Part shown: positions 23,477-31,062 of the stretch, piece after piece
Layout: every line of letters starts with the position of its first letter
Position numbering within the stretch: position 1 is the stretch's first letter
NCBI GenBank assembly: GCA_937996675.1
Contig: CALKUN010000134.1
Coordinates: forward strand, 1 to 37,191
Direction of reading: 5' to 3'
Length of the DNA: 37,191 nucleotides
Source of the DNA: an uncultured Candidatus Saccharibacteria bacterium
GTDB taxonomy: Bacteria; Patescibacteriota; Saccharimonadia; CAILAD01; GCA-016700035
Program-made: the position numbers and the translations under genes
The notes under the pieces: model-generated
Database searches by the model: none
Told to the model about the DNA's origin: nothing
Seen by the model: the letters and a program-made list of their open reading frames with translations, nothing else

Positions 23477-23506
23477 TTTACAAGAATAAGCTTTACCGGC
23501 TATGAT
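23477..23506 (+). promoter_or_regulatory. Promoter of the gene at 23542
   Basis: TTTACA (23477-23482), an 18-nt spacer, then TATGAT (23501-23506). The leader contains AAAGGAG before the ATG. Confidence 0.5.
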
Positions 23507-23541
23507 AGACGTCTGCACCCGACAACCAAAGGAGCCTGCCT

Positions 23542-23850
23542 ATGCAGACCTTGATCATCACCCACCACCCACTGACAACCATGGCGACACAGATCGACGG
23601 CGTGGTACTCACACCGGACCACATCGGATCCGACTTCGATCTGGCAACCCCGCTGGACCCCGCGGGCTTCGACCGCCTCCTCGACGAGATCGACGATCAC
23701 CTCGCCACCACCACGCCGATGATCGGCGTGACGCCTGACGGTGGCACCGAGGGCATGGCGGTCCTCACCAAGGTCGGCTTCGACGGATCCACACCGGATT
23801 CGCGCTGTCCCGGTCTGGCCGGCTTCGGCTACGACACTGGTCCGAGCTAG
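23542..23850 (+). CDS. Hypothetical protein, small GC-rich gene
   Basis: A 102-residue acidic protein, no recognised domain. It contains many Asp, Gly and Thr residues and a LDPAGFDRLLDEIDDHL helix in the middle. It has its own promoter, a good ribosome site and a very strong terminator, so it forms a separate unit and is probably well expressed. The base composition is clearly higher in GC than that of flanking genes. Together with the genes at 9812, 10348 and 23134 it belongs to a group of compact GC-rich units. Function unknown. Confidence 0.65.
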   Translation: MQTLIITHHPLTTMATQIDGVVLTPDHIGSDFDLATPLDPAGFDRLLDEIDDHLATTTPMIGVTPDGGTEGMAVLTKVGFDGSTPDSRCPGLAGFGYDTGPS

Positions 23851-23865
23851 GCCACCAAGCTCATT

Positions 23866-23912
23866 CCCGGAGGGTCCGACATTCGCGTCGGACCCTCCGG
23901 GCCATTTTTTAT
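23866..23912 (+). terminator. Strong rho-independent terminator
   Basis: A 15-bp perfect stem (CCCGGAGGGTCCGAC with its complement, 23866-23880 and 23887-23901), then CC and a run of T. Confidence 0.92.
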
Positions 23913-23954
23913 TTACCTGAGACAATCATTCTTCTGTACAAAAACCCATATTAC

Positions 23955-24140
23955 TGGTATAGTGACACACGAGGAGCAAGTCTTTTAGGGCTTGTCGACA
24001 GCGTGTCCTGCTCGTTGCCCAACTGCAGAACGTGAGTCTTTAGAAACATTACGCAAGTAATGTCGATAAATCCGAGATACATCAAGAAGAATACTGGGCG
24101 CGAGGAGAGACCTTGTCTCGAATCAGAAGTAAGGAGATCC
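23955..24140 (+). promoter_or_regulatory. Promoter and long structured leader of the RRM gene
   Basis: TGGTATAGT (23955-23963) is an extended -10, but unlike most genes here the ATG lies about 170 nt further on. The leader holds a hairpin with ACATTAC and GTAATGT around a GCAA loop near 24047-24064, a possible long-range pairing of GGAGCA with TGCTC, and AAGGAG just before the ATG. Long leaders of this kind are typical of cold-shock and RRM mRNAs whose folding is temperature-dependent; that role is inferred. Confidence 0.5.
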
Positions 24141-24404
24141 ATGGAACTTAAAAAACTATTCGTAGGTTCACTACCATACAGCACTAACGATGAAGAACTC
24201 CGCGAACTTTTCGCAGAAGTCGGAACTGTTGAGTCAGCTACTGTAATCATGGAACGCGAAACTGGCCGATCAAAAGGTTTTGGTTTTGTCGAAATGTCAT
24301 CAGCAGCAGAAGCTCAAAAGGCTGTTAAGGAACTCGATGGTCGTGAAATGAATGGCCGACGTATTGTCGTCAACGAAGCACGTCCTAGAGAAGACCGTAA
24401 CTAA
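24141..24404 (+). CDS. RNA-binding protein with one RRM domain
   Basis: An 87-residue protein that is a single RNA recognition motif: KLFVGSLPYSTNDEEL contains RNP2 (LFVGSL), and RSKGFGFVEMSSAAEA contains RNP1 (KGFGFVEM) with its aromatic residues. The C-terminus is arginine- and glutamate-rich. Short bacterial RRM proteins bind single-stranded RNA and are often cold-induced. Similarity begins at ATG 24141, so an in-frame ATG at 24060 in the leader is not used. A terminator follows. Confidence 0.95.
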   Translation: MELKKLFVGSLPYSTNDEELRELFAEVGTVESATVIMERETGRSKGFGFVEMSSAAEAQKAVKELDGREMNGRRIVVNEARPREDRN

Positions 24405-24431
24405 TAGTACGATCTCTCGCCTCGTAAGAGG

Positions 24432-24470
24432 CAACAAAAAGCGCACCCGCAAGGGTGCGCTTTTTGTTGT
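24432..24470 (+). terminator. Rho-independent terminator
   Basis: GCGCACCC pairs with GGGTGCGC across a GCAA loop (24441-24460), flanked by A and T tracts. Confidence 0.92.
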
Positions 24471-24492
24471 GAGCGTTTTTATCAAACTTATT

Positions 24493-24501
24493 TGATACAA
24501 T
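24493..24501 (+). promoter_or_regulatory. Extended -10 element, leaderless promoter
   Basis: TGATACAAT ends 7 nt before ATG 24509. Confidence 0.6.
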
Positions 24502-24508
24502 AGAACAA

Positions 24509-25210
24509 ATGCAAAACGCTCAAGCTCCACAGTATCCTACTCAGCTCATCATTGTCCGTCACGGTGAGAGCGAGATGAATGTGCGTAAGGCAATCGCCAT
24601 GGCAAAAGGTAATGTAGAGCACATTACGCTCGAGCCGATTCGTGATGCAGATGTGATTTTGACTGAAAAAGGCAGAGATCAAGCCGACAAGACCGGTATC
24701 GGTCTTCGCACTCACACCGAACACATCGACGTTGCCTACGTGAGCCCCTTCATTCGTACTATGGACACATTTCGCCATATTCTCGACTCAATCGGCTACG
24801 ATATTCCACTCAAACAAGAAGACCGCTTGCGAGAGCGTGAGTTTGGCATATTCTCGCAAATGACCATGTACGGCATCGAGAAACACTATCCACAAGAAGC
24901 GCACCGGCTCAAACTCGAAGGCGACTACTACTACCGGCCGCTAGGAGGGGAGAGCTACCCAGACATGGGACTACGCCTCCACAGCTTCTTACACTCTCTC
25001 TACCAGCACCAGCCAGGCAAGCGCGTACTCATCGTGACGCACGCCGATGTCGTCCAAATGCTGCGTAAATTGCTCGAAAAGTTTGACGAAGCCCAACTCC
25101 TTGAGCTCAACCGATCTGATGATGTGTTAAACTGCGGAGTAACGAGCTACTACTTTGATCCGACTACGGACTATCTGAAGCTTCATCGTTACAACCAGAT
25201 TTTTTACTAG
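24509..25210 (+). CDS. Histidine phosphatase family protein
   Basis: A 233-residue protein. IIVRHGES (14-21) holds the phospho-accepting His18, with Arg17, and VLIVTHADVVQML holds the second histidine. LREREFGIFSQ is the loop typical of the phosphoglycerate-mutase-like branch. The family dephosphorylates sugars, nucleotides or proteins; substrate unknown. The gene has a leaderless promoter and is followed 15 bp later by the exonuclease gene, probably in one transcript. Confidence 0.92.
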   Translation: MQNAQAPQYPTQLIIVRHGESEMNVRKAIAMAKGNVEHITLEPIRDADVILTEKGRDQADKTGIGLRTHTEHIDVAYVSPFIRTMDTFRHILDSIGYDIPLKQEDRLREREFGIFSQMTMYGIEKHYPQEAHRLKLEGDYYYRPLGGESYPDMGLRLHSFLHSLYQHQPGKRVLIVTHADVVQMLRKLLEKFDEAQLLELNRSDDVLNCGVTSYYFDPTTDYLKLHRYNQIFY

Positions 25211-25225
25211 AAACGGACTACCTAT

Positions 25226-25948
25226 ATGCAAAAGAAAAAACTTGTCTTTGACCTGGAATTTGTTGGCGAAGACTTCGATAGTTTTGACGACGTCACCAAA
25301 CACGACCTAGCTAAAAACTTGCCCGACAAAGAGCTCGAACCGACTCGATACCAAGTCGAATATGAAGCAATGAAGCAAAAGCTTGTCTTCAGTCCGCTTA
25401 CCGGTAAGATCATTACTATAGGCGTCTACGACCCTGATAACGAAAAAGGTGCCGTCTACTACGACACAGAAGGCACAGACACGGAAGAGCGCGAAGAGGA
25501 CGGTATCAAGTATGTACCGATGACCGAGCCAGAAATGCTCACAAAGTTTTGGGCACTGGCTGAAGTCCATGATGAATTCATCACATTCTTCGGGCGCCGC
25601 AGCGATGTGCCGTACATGATGATTCGTTCAGCCATCCATGGCATCCGCCCAACCCGTGATCTCACCTCAAACCGATACAATAATCTCGGCGCGCCATCAG
25701 CTACGCATTACGATGTATCCGAGCTCCTGACTTTCAATGGGCTCGCCATGTACAAAGGCAGCCTCCATCGCTGGTGCCGAGCCTTTGGCATTGAGACCCC
25801 AAAGACTGACGAAATGGGCGGAGACAAGGTAGGACAGGCCTTCAAAGACGGCAAATATTTTGATATCGCCAAGTACAACTCACTCGATCTGAAGTCTACC
25901 GCCTCTCTCTACGCCTACTGGGAACGTTACTTTAAACCGCAGATGTAA
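25226..25948 (+). CDS. DnaQ-like 3'-5' exonuclease (PolB-exonuclease-like)
   Basis: A 240-residue protein. LVFDLEF near the N-terminus supplies the first acidic pair, ITFFGRRSDVPYMMIRSA corresponds to the second motif, and FDIAKYNSLDLKST contains the Y-x3-D of a DEDDy exonuclease. The family, predicted from the editing domain of B-type polymerases, is widespread as a stand-alone protein; its partner is unknown. The protein is unusually acidic between residues 60 and 95 (GTDTEEREEDG). Confidence 0.82.
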   Translation: MQKKKLVFDLEFVGEDFDSFDDVTKHDLAKNLPDKELEPTRYQVEYEAMKQKLVFSPLTGKIITIGVYDPDNEKGAVYYDTEGTDTEEREEDGIKYVPMTEPEMLTKFWALAEVHDEFITFFGRRSDVPYMMIRSAIHGIRPTRDLTSNRYNNLGAPSATHYDVSELLTFNGLAMYKGSLHRWCRAFGIETPKTDEMGGDKVGQAFKDGKYFDIAKYNSLDLKSTASLYAYWERYFKPQM

Positions 25949-25962
25949 CAGGAGACTGACTT

Positions 25963-26223
25963 ATGCCAAAGCAACGAACTAGGGAAAAAACCAATCCTGC
26001 CACAAAGACCATCATCATTGGGCTAGTATCTTTCTTCATTTTTCCTTTTCTTGCCATAGTGACTGCTGGTATGGCCCATTCGATTGCTGATGTCGGCCTG
26101 AGTGGTGGATTAAATCTCTTGGCCATCCTTCTTATGTCGTACGCATTTTTTGGTGGCCTCGGGCTCACTATTTGGGGCATCATCAAGTATGAGCGTATCC
26201 GCAAAGCCACTAAGACACTCTAA
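25963..26223 (+). CDS. Small two-helix membrane protein
   Basis: An 86-residue protein with a basic N-terminus (PKQRTREKTNPATK) and two hydrophobic segments, about 18-38 and 50-75. No family recognised. An AGGAG ribosome site precedes the ATG, 14 bp after the exonuclease gene, and PrxQ follows 16 bp later, so the four genes from 24509 are likely one operon. Confidence 0.75.
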   Translation: MPKQRTREKTNPATKTIIIGLVSFFIFPFLAIVTAGMAHSIADVGLSGGLNLLAILLMSYAFFGGLGLTIWGIIKYERIRKATKTL

Positions 26224-26239
26224 GCAGGGAGGTACAAAC

Positions 26240-26710
26240 ATGATTACTATTGGAAAACCAGCCCCAGATTTTACACTCGAAGATCAGAACGGCGAGACAC
26301 ATAGTCTAGCCGAGCAAAAAGGTCACCACACGCTCATCTACTTCTACCCAAAAGACGACACCCCGGGATGCACCGCCCAAGCATGTAGCTTGCGAGATAA
26401 CCTCGAGGAGCTCGAAAAGGACGGAGTCAAAGTCTTTGGCGTATCTGCCGACAATGTTGCCAGCCACAAGAAGTTTGCCGACAAGTACAGCCTGCCGTTT
26501 CCCGTCCTATCTGACCCGGAGAAGGAAATGATCAAGGCATACGGTGCGTGGGGCGAGAAAAACATGTATGGTCGCAAGTACGAAGGAATCATCCGATCAT
26601 CACTCCTCATCGGACCTGACCTCACCGTAGAAGCCCACTGGCCAAAAATTCAGCCCCTGAAGACCGTGACCGAAGCCCAAAAGTTCCTCGCAGAACATTC
26701 GCATGGCTAG
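26240..26710 (+). CDS. bcp: Peroxiredoxin, PrxQ/BCP type
   Basis: A 156-residue thiol peroxidase. FYPKDDTPGCTAQACSLRD carries the peroxidatic Cys44 and the resolving Cys49, the five-residue spacing typical of PrxQ. It reduces hydrogen and organic peroxides using thioredoxin. The frame is open upstream to 26150, but AGGGAGG precedes ATG 26240 and family similarity starts there. It heads a run of oxidative-stress genes (SOD at 27387, AhpC at 27989). Confidence 0.96.
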   Translation: MITIGKPAPDFTLEDQNGETHSLAEQKGHHTLIYFYPKDDTPGCTAQACSLRDNLEELEKDGVKVFGVSADNVASHKKFADKYSLPFPVLSDPEKEMIKAYGAWGEKNMYGRKYEGIIRSSLLIGPDLTVEAHWPKIQPLKTVTEAQKFLAEHSHG

Positions 26711-26745
26711 AAATACTTATGCTCGCACAAAGCTTCAGATCAGTT

Positions 26746-26751
26746 TAAAAT
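26746..26751 (+). promoter_or_regulatory. -10 element, near-leaderless promoter
   Basis: TAAAAT ends 8 nt before ATG 26760. No ribosome site is visible. Confidence 0.4.
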
Positions 26752-26759
26752 AGCTCTCT

Positions 26760-27323
26760 ATGTTTTGGCTTATCTTCATTTCTATCATTATCATCTTTAG
26801 CTTCGGGATCGGAGCGTTCATTGGTGCACCATGGGTACCGGCTTTCGAGCAGGACTTTGATGAACTCCTCACCAAGACAAAAGTGGGAAAAGGCACTGAG
26901 TTTATCGACCTCGGCTGTGGCAATGGCAAAGTGCTCGAGGCAGCCGCCAAGCGAGGGGCCATTGTGACTGGCTATGAGATCAATCCTGTTTTGTGGCTTG
27001 TCTCTTGGTGGCGTGTACGCTCGTACCCCAATGCCTCGGTATGGATTGGTAATATGTGGGGCGTTCACTTAGATCACTACGACGTCGTGTTTCTCTTCCT
27101 AATCCACCACCACATGCCGCGCATGGCTCGCAAGCTCTCGCACAGTCTTAAGCCAAATGCTCGTGTGATCTCATATGTTTATGAATTTCCTGGCATCAAG
27201 CCTTCTCACAAAACACGCAATAGCTTTTTGTATCAAGCCAAGGCTTTCGGTACAATAGATACTAAAGTCCTACCCAAGAAGAACTCTGGACTACAGAAAA
27301 CAAAATCCAAGCACACCAAGTAA
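26760..27323 (+). CDS. Membrane-anchored class I SAM-dependent methyltransferase
   Basis: A 187-residue protein. Residues 2-22 form one membrane helix, and the rest is a compact methyltransferase: EFIDLGCGNGKVLEAAAKRGA is motif I, which binds S-adenosylmethionine, and TGYEINPVL gives the acidic residue after the second strand. The substrate is unknown. The C-terminus is lysine-rich. It lies between PrxQ and SOD but has no obvious link to them. Confidence 0.88.
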   Translation: MFWLIFISIIIIFSFGIGAFIGAPWVPAFEQDFDELLTKTKVGKGTEFIDLGCGNGKVLEAAAKRGAIVTGYEINPVLWLVSWWRVRSYPNASVWIGNMWGVHLDHYDVVFLFLIHHHMPRMARKLSHSLKPNARVISYVYEFPGIKPSHKTRNSFLYQAKAFGTIDTKVLPKKNSGLQKTKSKHTK

Positions 27324-27386
27324 GATATTCCACTGCAGTGGGGTTTCTTATGACTTATACTAGAAACATCTAAAATAGGAGAGAAT

Positions 27387-27962
27387 ATGAGCCTAGAAGC
27401 AAAACCTCTTAACTATACAGAACTACCTGGGATCAGCGAGAAGCAATTAGCCGAGCATTACAAACTCTATGAAGGCTATGTCAAGAAATACAACGAGCTT
27501 TCGACCATCATCAAATCCGTAGACCCGGCTGCATCCAACGCGACCTACTCAGAGATCCGAGAGACAAACCTTGAGAAAGTCTTCGCCCTCAATGCGATTA
27601 AGCTACACGAGGCCTACTTTGAAAACATGTCAGCCGATACACAAGAATGTAGTGGCGCTATCAAGGAACTCATTGAGAAAGAATGGGGGAGTGTCGAAGC
27701 CTGGGCGACCGACTTTGCCGCCCTCGGCCTTAGTTCTCGTGGCTGGGTTGTTCTCGCACAAGACAATCAAACTGGATCAATCCAAAACTACATTTGTGAC
27801 GCCCACAATCAAGGTGGCGTATGGGGGACCACACCACTCCTAGTCCTCGACGTATATGAACACGCCTACTTCTTCGATTACGTGACTGCTCGCAAAGACT
27901 ACATCTCAGAGTTTATGAAGCTCGTAGACTGGAACGTCGTCAATACACGAGTCGCTCAATAA
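27387..27962 (+). CDS. sodB: Iron/manganese superoxide dismutase
   Basis: A 191-residue enzyme converting superoxide to peroxide and oxygen. Metal ligands by alignment are His24 (AEHYKLYEGYV), His74 (KLHEAYFENM), Asp155 and His159 in VLDVYEHAYF. The usual DVWEHAY tryptophan is Tyr in this copy. Fe versus Mn preference cannot be told. GGAG precedes the ATG. With PrxQ upstream and AhpC 26 bp downstream it forms a superoxide-to-peroxide detoxification set. Confidence 0.95.
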   Translation: MSLEAKPLNYTELPGISEKQLAEHYKLYEGYVKKYNELSTIIKSVDPAASNATYSEIRETNLEKVFALNAIKLHEAYFENMSADTQECSGAIKELIEKEWGSVEAWATDFAALGLSSRGWVVLAQDNQTGSIQNYICDAHNQGGVWGTTPLLVLDVYEHAYFFDYVTARKDYISEFMKLVDWNVVNTRVAQ

Positions 27963-27988
27963 CCATTAATACAACGAAGGAGAAACTT

Positions 27989-28519
27989 ATGATCAAACTC
28001 AATCAGCCAGCCCCAGACTTTACAGCCGCAGCTTACCAAAAAGGCACCAAGGATGATTTCCGAGAAGTCAGCCTAAAAGACTACGCCGGCAAGTGGCTCG
28101 TCCTGTTCTTCTACCCACGAGACTTTACCTTTGTCTGCCCAACAGAAATCCAGGGCTTCCAAAAGCACTACAAGGAATTCCAGGATGCCGGTATCGATAT
28201 CGTCACCGCATCGACCGACACGATCCAGAGCCACAAAGCATGGTTCGAGCGTGACCTCGACGACGTCGAGTTCCCAGCCCTTGAAGACCCAACACACCGT
28301 ATCTCAAAGGCTTACGAAGTTCTCGACGAAGAGAATGGTCAGGCCGAGCGTGGACTCTTCATTATCGACCCTGACCAAAACATCCGATACTTTGTCGTAT
28401 CAGATGGTAGCGTCGGACGATCAGTAACTGAGACCCTGCGAGTAGCGAAAGCCCTCCAGACCGGCGGGTTGTGCCCAATAGACTGGCAGCCAGGCGAAAG
28501 CAATCTCTCTAAGAGCTAG
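27989..28519 (+). CDS. ahpC: 2-Cys peroxiredoxin (AhpC/TSA type)
   Basis: A 176-residue peroxidase. FYPRDFTFVCPTEIQGF holds the peroxidatic Cys50, and GGLCPIDWQPGE near the C-terminus holds the resolving cysteine. No AhpF reductase is nearby, so electrons probably come from thioredoxin. GAAGGAGAA precedes the ATG. The gene sits 26 bp behind SOD, so both are likely on one mRNA. Confidence 0.96.
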   Translation: MIKLNQPAPDFTAAAYQKGTKDDFREVSLKDYAGKWLVLFFYPRDFTFVCPTEIQGFQKHYKEFQDAGIDIVTASTDTIQSHKAWFERDLDDVEFPALEDPTHRISKAYEVLDEENGQAERGLFIIDPDQNIRYFVVSDGSVGRSVTETLRVAKALQTGGLCPIDWQPGESNLSKS

Positions 28520-28529
28520 ACTTCACTCA

Positions 28530-28566
28530 AAAAAAAACATTCGGAGGCCCCAGTATATGGGGCCTC
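28530..28566 (-). terminator. Terminator of the NDT-Nudix gene (minus strand)
   Basis: GAGGCCCC (28544-28551) pairs with GGGGCCTC (28559-28566). Read on the minus strand it is followed by a T-run (A-run at 28530-28538). It lies between convergent genes, and the plus strand has no U-tract. Confidence 0.75.
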
Positions 28567-28573
28567 GTTGTGC

Positions 28574-29500
28574 CTATGGGGAGCGGACCAAGAGCTGCCC
28601 CAAATACAACTCCAGTGTAGTACGAGCATTTGGCTCGATATCGAGTTCAGCCAAAGCATCGCTGGGTCGAACCCACAAATAATCTTGTGCTTCATGATTG
28701 AGCTCCACTGCCTTACTCTCCACCTGCACCACGTGATCAACAAATATGTGCTGCACGCCACCTCGGTAGTAACCTGAGCCCTTGATCTGATCAAAGGTAC
28801 AAATATGTCGGCCGACCGCACCCTTGAGCTTCGTCTCCTCCATGACCTCGCGCAAGAGCGCGCTGTCGAGTCGTTCGTTGCGCCGCACCTTGCCGCCCAC
28901 GATCGAATACCGGTGCCCCCACTTGTGCGTCTTCACGAGCAAGACTTCTTTTTCACTCGAGGATGAGCGAGTTTGGTGTTCAATGATCGCCCCTGTCGCA
29001 ACGATCGAACCGGGTACCATCAGATCTTCCCAGAGCTTGTGAATATGTTTCTCGTTTGACTTCACATAGGAAGGGGGAAGAGACCGCTTGGACATGATGT
29101 AGTCTGCCAAAGCATCTGCCGATCTCACCGAGCGATGATGCGTGTAAGCCGGATGATCAGATAGCTTGTGACTGAAGAAACACTGCACGTTGGTGAGCTG
29201 CGCAATACCCAGCTCGTAGGATGCACTTGCCCCGATATATCCATCTGGATTCACAAAGTAGCTAAACCCGTTTCTGCCAAGTCTCTTCAGGTTATGGAGG
29301 TAGAGAAGCTCGACCAGGCGAGGATCTTGACCGATCTCATCATCGAACAGGGCGAATCCGTCTGGGCCTGGCTTGAGCTCGCCGTCTTTTGGGGCAAGTA
29401 CTTTAATACCAGCTGAGCGGAACACATCTACCGCTCGACGAATCTCGTCAAAGTGTTTCGAAAAACTGCCGTGAATAATGCATCGAAATTGCGTGGCCAT
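28574..29500 (-). CDS. Deoxyribosyltransferase-like domain fused to a Nudix hydrolase
   Basis: A 308-residue two-domain protein. Residues 1-112 resemble nucleoside 2-deoxyribosyltransferases and related Rossmann-like base/sugar transferases: IIHGSFSKHFDEIRRAVDVFRSAG, then NPDGYIGASASYELGIA with the conserved glutamate (Glu96). Residues about 165-300 are a Nudix domain whose box GGKVRRNERLDSAL...REVMEET has the G-x5-E-x7-REVxEE form. Nudix enzymes hydrolyse X-linked nucleoside diphosphates. The fusion suggests turnover of a modified nucleotide or NAD-like molecule. ATG 29500 is chosen over 29509 because TACAAT lies 7 nt before it. Confidence 0.8.
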   Translation of the reverse strand: MATQFRCIIHGSFSKHFDEIRRAVDVFRSAGIKVLAPKDGELKPGPDGFALFDDEIGQDPRLVELLYLHNLKRLGRNGFSYFVNPDGYIGASASYELGIAQLTNVQCFFSHKLSDHPAYTHHRSVRSADALADYIMSKRSLPPSYVKSNEKHIHKLWEDLMVPGSIVATGAIIEHQTRSSSSEKEVLLVKTHKWGHRYSIVGGKVRRNERLDSALLREVMEETKLKGAVGRHICTFDQIKGSGYYRGGVQHIFVDHVVQVESKAVELNHEAQDYLWVRPSDALAELDIEPNARTTLELYLGQLLVRSP

Positions 29501-29507
29501 TACAGAC

Positions 29508-29513
29508 ATTGTA
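29508..29513 (-). promoter_or_regulatory. -10 element, leaderless promoter
   Basis: Minus-strand TACAAT ends 7 nt before ATG 29500. The upstream ATG at 29509 lies inside the hexamer. Confidence 0.55.
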
Positions 29514-29594
29514 TCTCACGCACTATAGATCTGGCGTCTCTGACCAAAAGCGGTATAATGGTCGTATATTCATTTGATACATAAAAAGTTTTTT

Positions 29595-30371
29595 ATGCCC
29601 CCAATTACTCCCCAACAACCAGACACCCCAACCAGCCAGCCTGTCCCATACGCGGGACAAATGCCAGCCAACTTCGGCAGTGGTATGCCGGCGCCACCTC
29701 CGGCCAATCAGCAGGCTCAACTTAAAACTACCGAAGATCAACTCAAGCGCACCAAGCTCTTTTGGTACATCTCTCTTGGTGTCGCCGTAATCTTCATTGG
29801 GCTCACTCTATACTTCGCCACCTCACTGGGGTCCAGCCAGGCCGCCAATGCCAAGAAGTTTGACGACGGTAAGAAGGCCGGCAGTGAGGAACAGCTCAAA
29901 AAGGATGACACCGCTCGCATTCAGGATGGCCTGAAGGATACCCGTACGTATACTTCAGCCAACGAGCTCGGTCCGTTTACTTTTGAACTCCCGAAGAGCT
30001 ACAGCATATCTACCTCAGCCAACGGTAAGGACCAGCTCGCACTCCTTGCTAACCCAGACAAGGTCAATACCCAGGCGCAGTTTCTGGCTTTCCGCCTAAC
30101 CGTCCGCGACGAACTCTTCGCCAAAGTCCGCGAGAGCTATGACCGTGATGCAAAGTCCAAGACTGGTGGCCTCACCGGTCCAGAAGAGATCCAAGTAGAT
30201 GGCCGTACAGCTATCCGTTTCAAGGGCAAGCTCGAACGACGCGATAAGGCTGGAACAGTTATCCTCGTAGAAGTACGCGACAAGACCATGATTATTCAGA
30301 CTGACAATAATGAAGAAGCCACCCTGCTCGAAGGCTACAATTCTATTGTCAACTCACTTCGCATTCCGTAA
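29595..30371 (+). CDS. Single-pass membrane protein with outside domain
   Basis: A 258-residue protein. A Pro/Gln/Ala-rich cytoplasmic segment (1-45) precedes one membrane helix (about 54-76) and an outside domain of about 180 residues (TFELPKSYSISTSANGKDQL to the end). The outer part resembles the PsbP/lipoprotein-like folds often found in Saccharibacteria anchored proteins, but I cannot name the family. TATAAT (29556-29561) gives a leader of about 30 nt; the alternative TTG at 29574 lies in it. Function unknown. Confidence 0.75.
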   Translation: MPPITPQQPDTPTSQPVPYAGQMPANFGSGMPAPPPANQQAQLKTTEDQLKRTKLFWYISLGVAVIFIGLTLYFATSLGSSQAANAKKFDDGKKAGSEEQLKKDDTARIQDGLKDTRTYTSANELGPFTFELPKSYSISTSANGKDQLALLANPDKVNTQAQFLAFRLTVRDELFAKVRESYDRDAKSKTGGLTGPEEIQVDGRTAIRFKGKLERRDKAGTVILVEVRDKTMIIQTDNNEEATLLEGYNSIVNSLRIP

Positions 30372-30417
30372 ATCGACTTTGATTGCGCTAGCGCTTGCGG
30401 CAGGCCTGTCAGGCTCA

Positions 30418-30423
30418 TAAGCT
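30418..30423 (+). promoter_or_regulatory. -10 element, leaderless promoter
   Basis: TAAGCT ends 6 nt before ATG 30430. It fits the TANNNT pattern but is a weak match to TATAAT. Confidence 0.35.
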
Positions 30424-30429
30424 AAAAGT

Positions 30430-31050
30430 ATGCAGCTTGATGAAACCGCCCGCAGAGTCATAGACCAATTCCTCCAAGCTCGACTCCACAGCGCCCAAGC
30501 CTCACTCGAAGGTGCCCGCCAGATTGAAGACGGCGTGCTTTCGGTAGATGCGACTCGTTCGTTCATGAACGTAGCAGACCTCTTGCGTCGCTGGCACGAT
30601 CTCGAACAAATGCCAACGCCGACCAGGGAGCATCGCGGCAAACTCCTCATGCAATACTTACAGGGAAGTAGTCAGTTTGTACTCAATAGGCAGAAGAAGC
30701 TTCCGCTTCTGCTCGGCGACGAGCTGGCTCAGACTCGCCTCATCACAGACCTCTGGAAAGAATTTTTCTTCACTATCAAGCTCATCCCTGTACGGATTAG
30801 CCAAAGGGGAGACCGATTGGCCTTACGCTTCGACTACAAACGCCTTCCGCCAGCCTACCATCAGGCCTTTAGTCTCAAGAATAGTACGAGCTGGCTCCTC
30901 AGCAACCTCACACTCCAGAACCTCACAGCCTGGCTGTGGCAACAGGAGCTCCTCCAGGCCGGGATCCGACCATCGGCCATCACCACGCAGCCACAGCGGT
31001 TCTCACTCAACTTCACCGTCATCACACAGCTCACACTTCCGCTGGAGTGA
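30430..31050 (+). CDS. Hypothetical protein
   Basis: A 206-residue soluble protein without recognised domains. The N-terminal half is helical and charged; the C-terminal third ends in alternating hydrophobic residues (RFSLNFTVITQLTLPLE), suggesting beta strands. It stops at TGA immediately followed by TAG, a tandem stop that overlaps the next gene's -10 (TGATAGAAT). It immediately precedes the receiver-like gene. Confidence 0.7.
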   Translation: MQLDETARRVIDQFLQARLHSAQASLEGARQIEDGVLSVDATRSFMNVADLLRRWHDLEQMPTPTREHRGKLLMQYLQGSSQFVLNRQKKLPLLLGDELAQTRLITDLWKEFFFTIKLIPVRISQRGDRLALRFDYKRLPPAYHQAFSLKNSTSWLLSNLTLQNLTAWLWQQELLQAGIRPSAITTQPQRFSLNFTVITQLTLPLE

Positions 31051-31056
31051 TAGAAT
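31048..31056 (+). promoter_or_regulatory. Extended -10 element overlapping tandem stop codons
   Basis: TGATAGAAT: TGA and TAG are also the stop codons of the preceding gene. The hexamer ends 6 nt before ATG 31063. Confidence 0.5.
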
Positions 31057-31062
31057 GGAATG

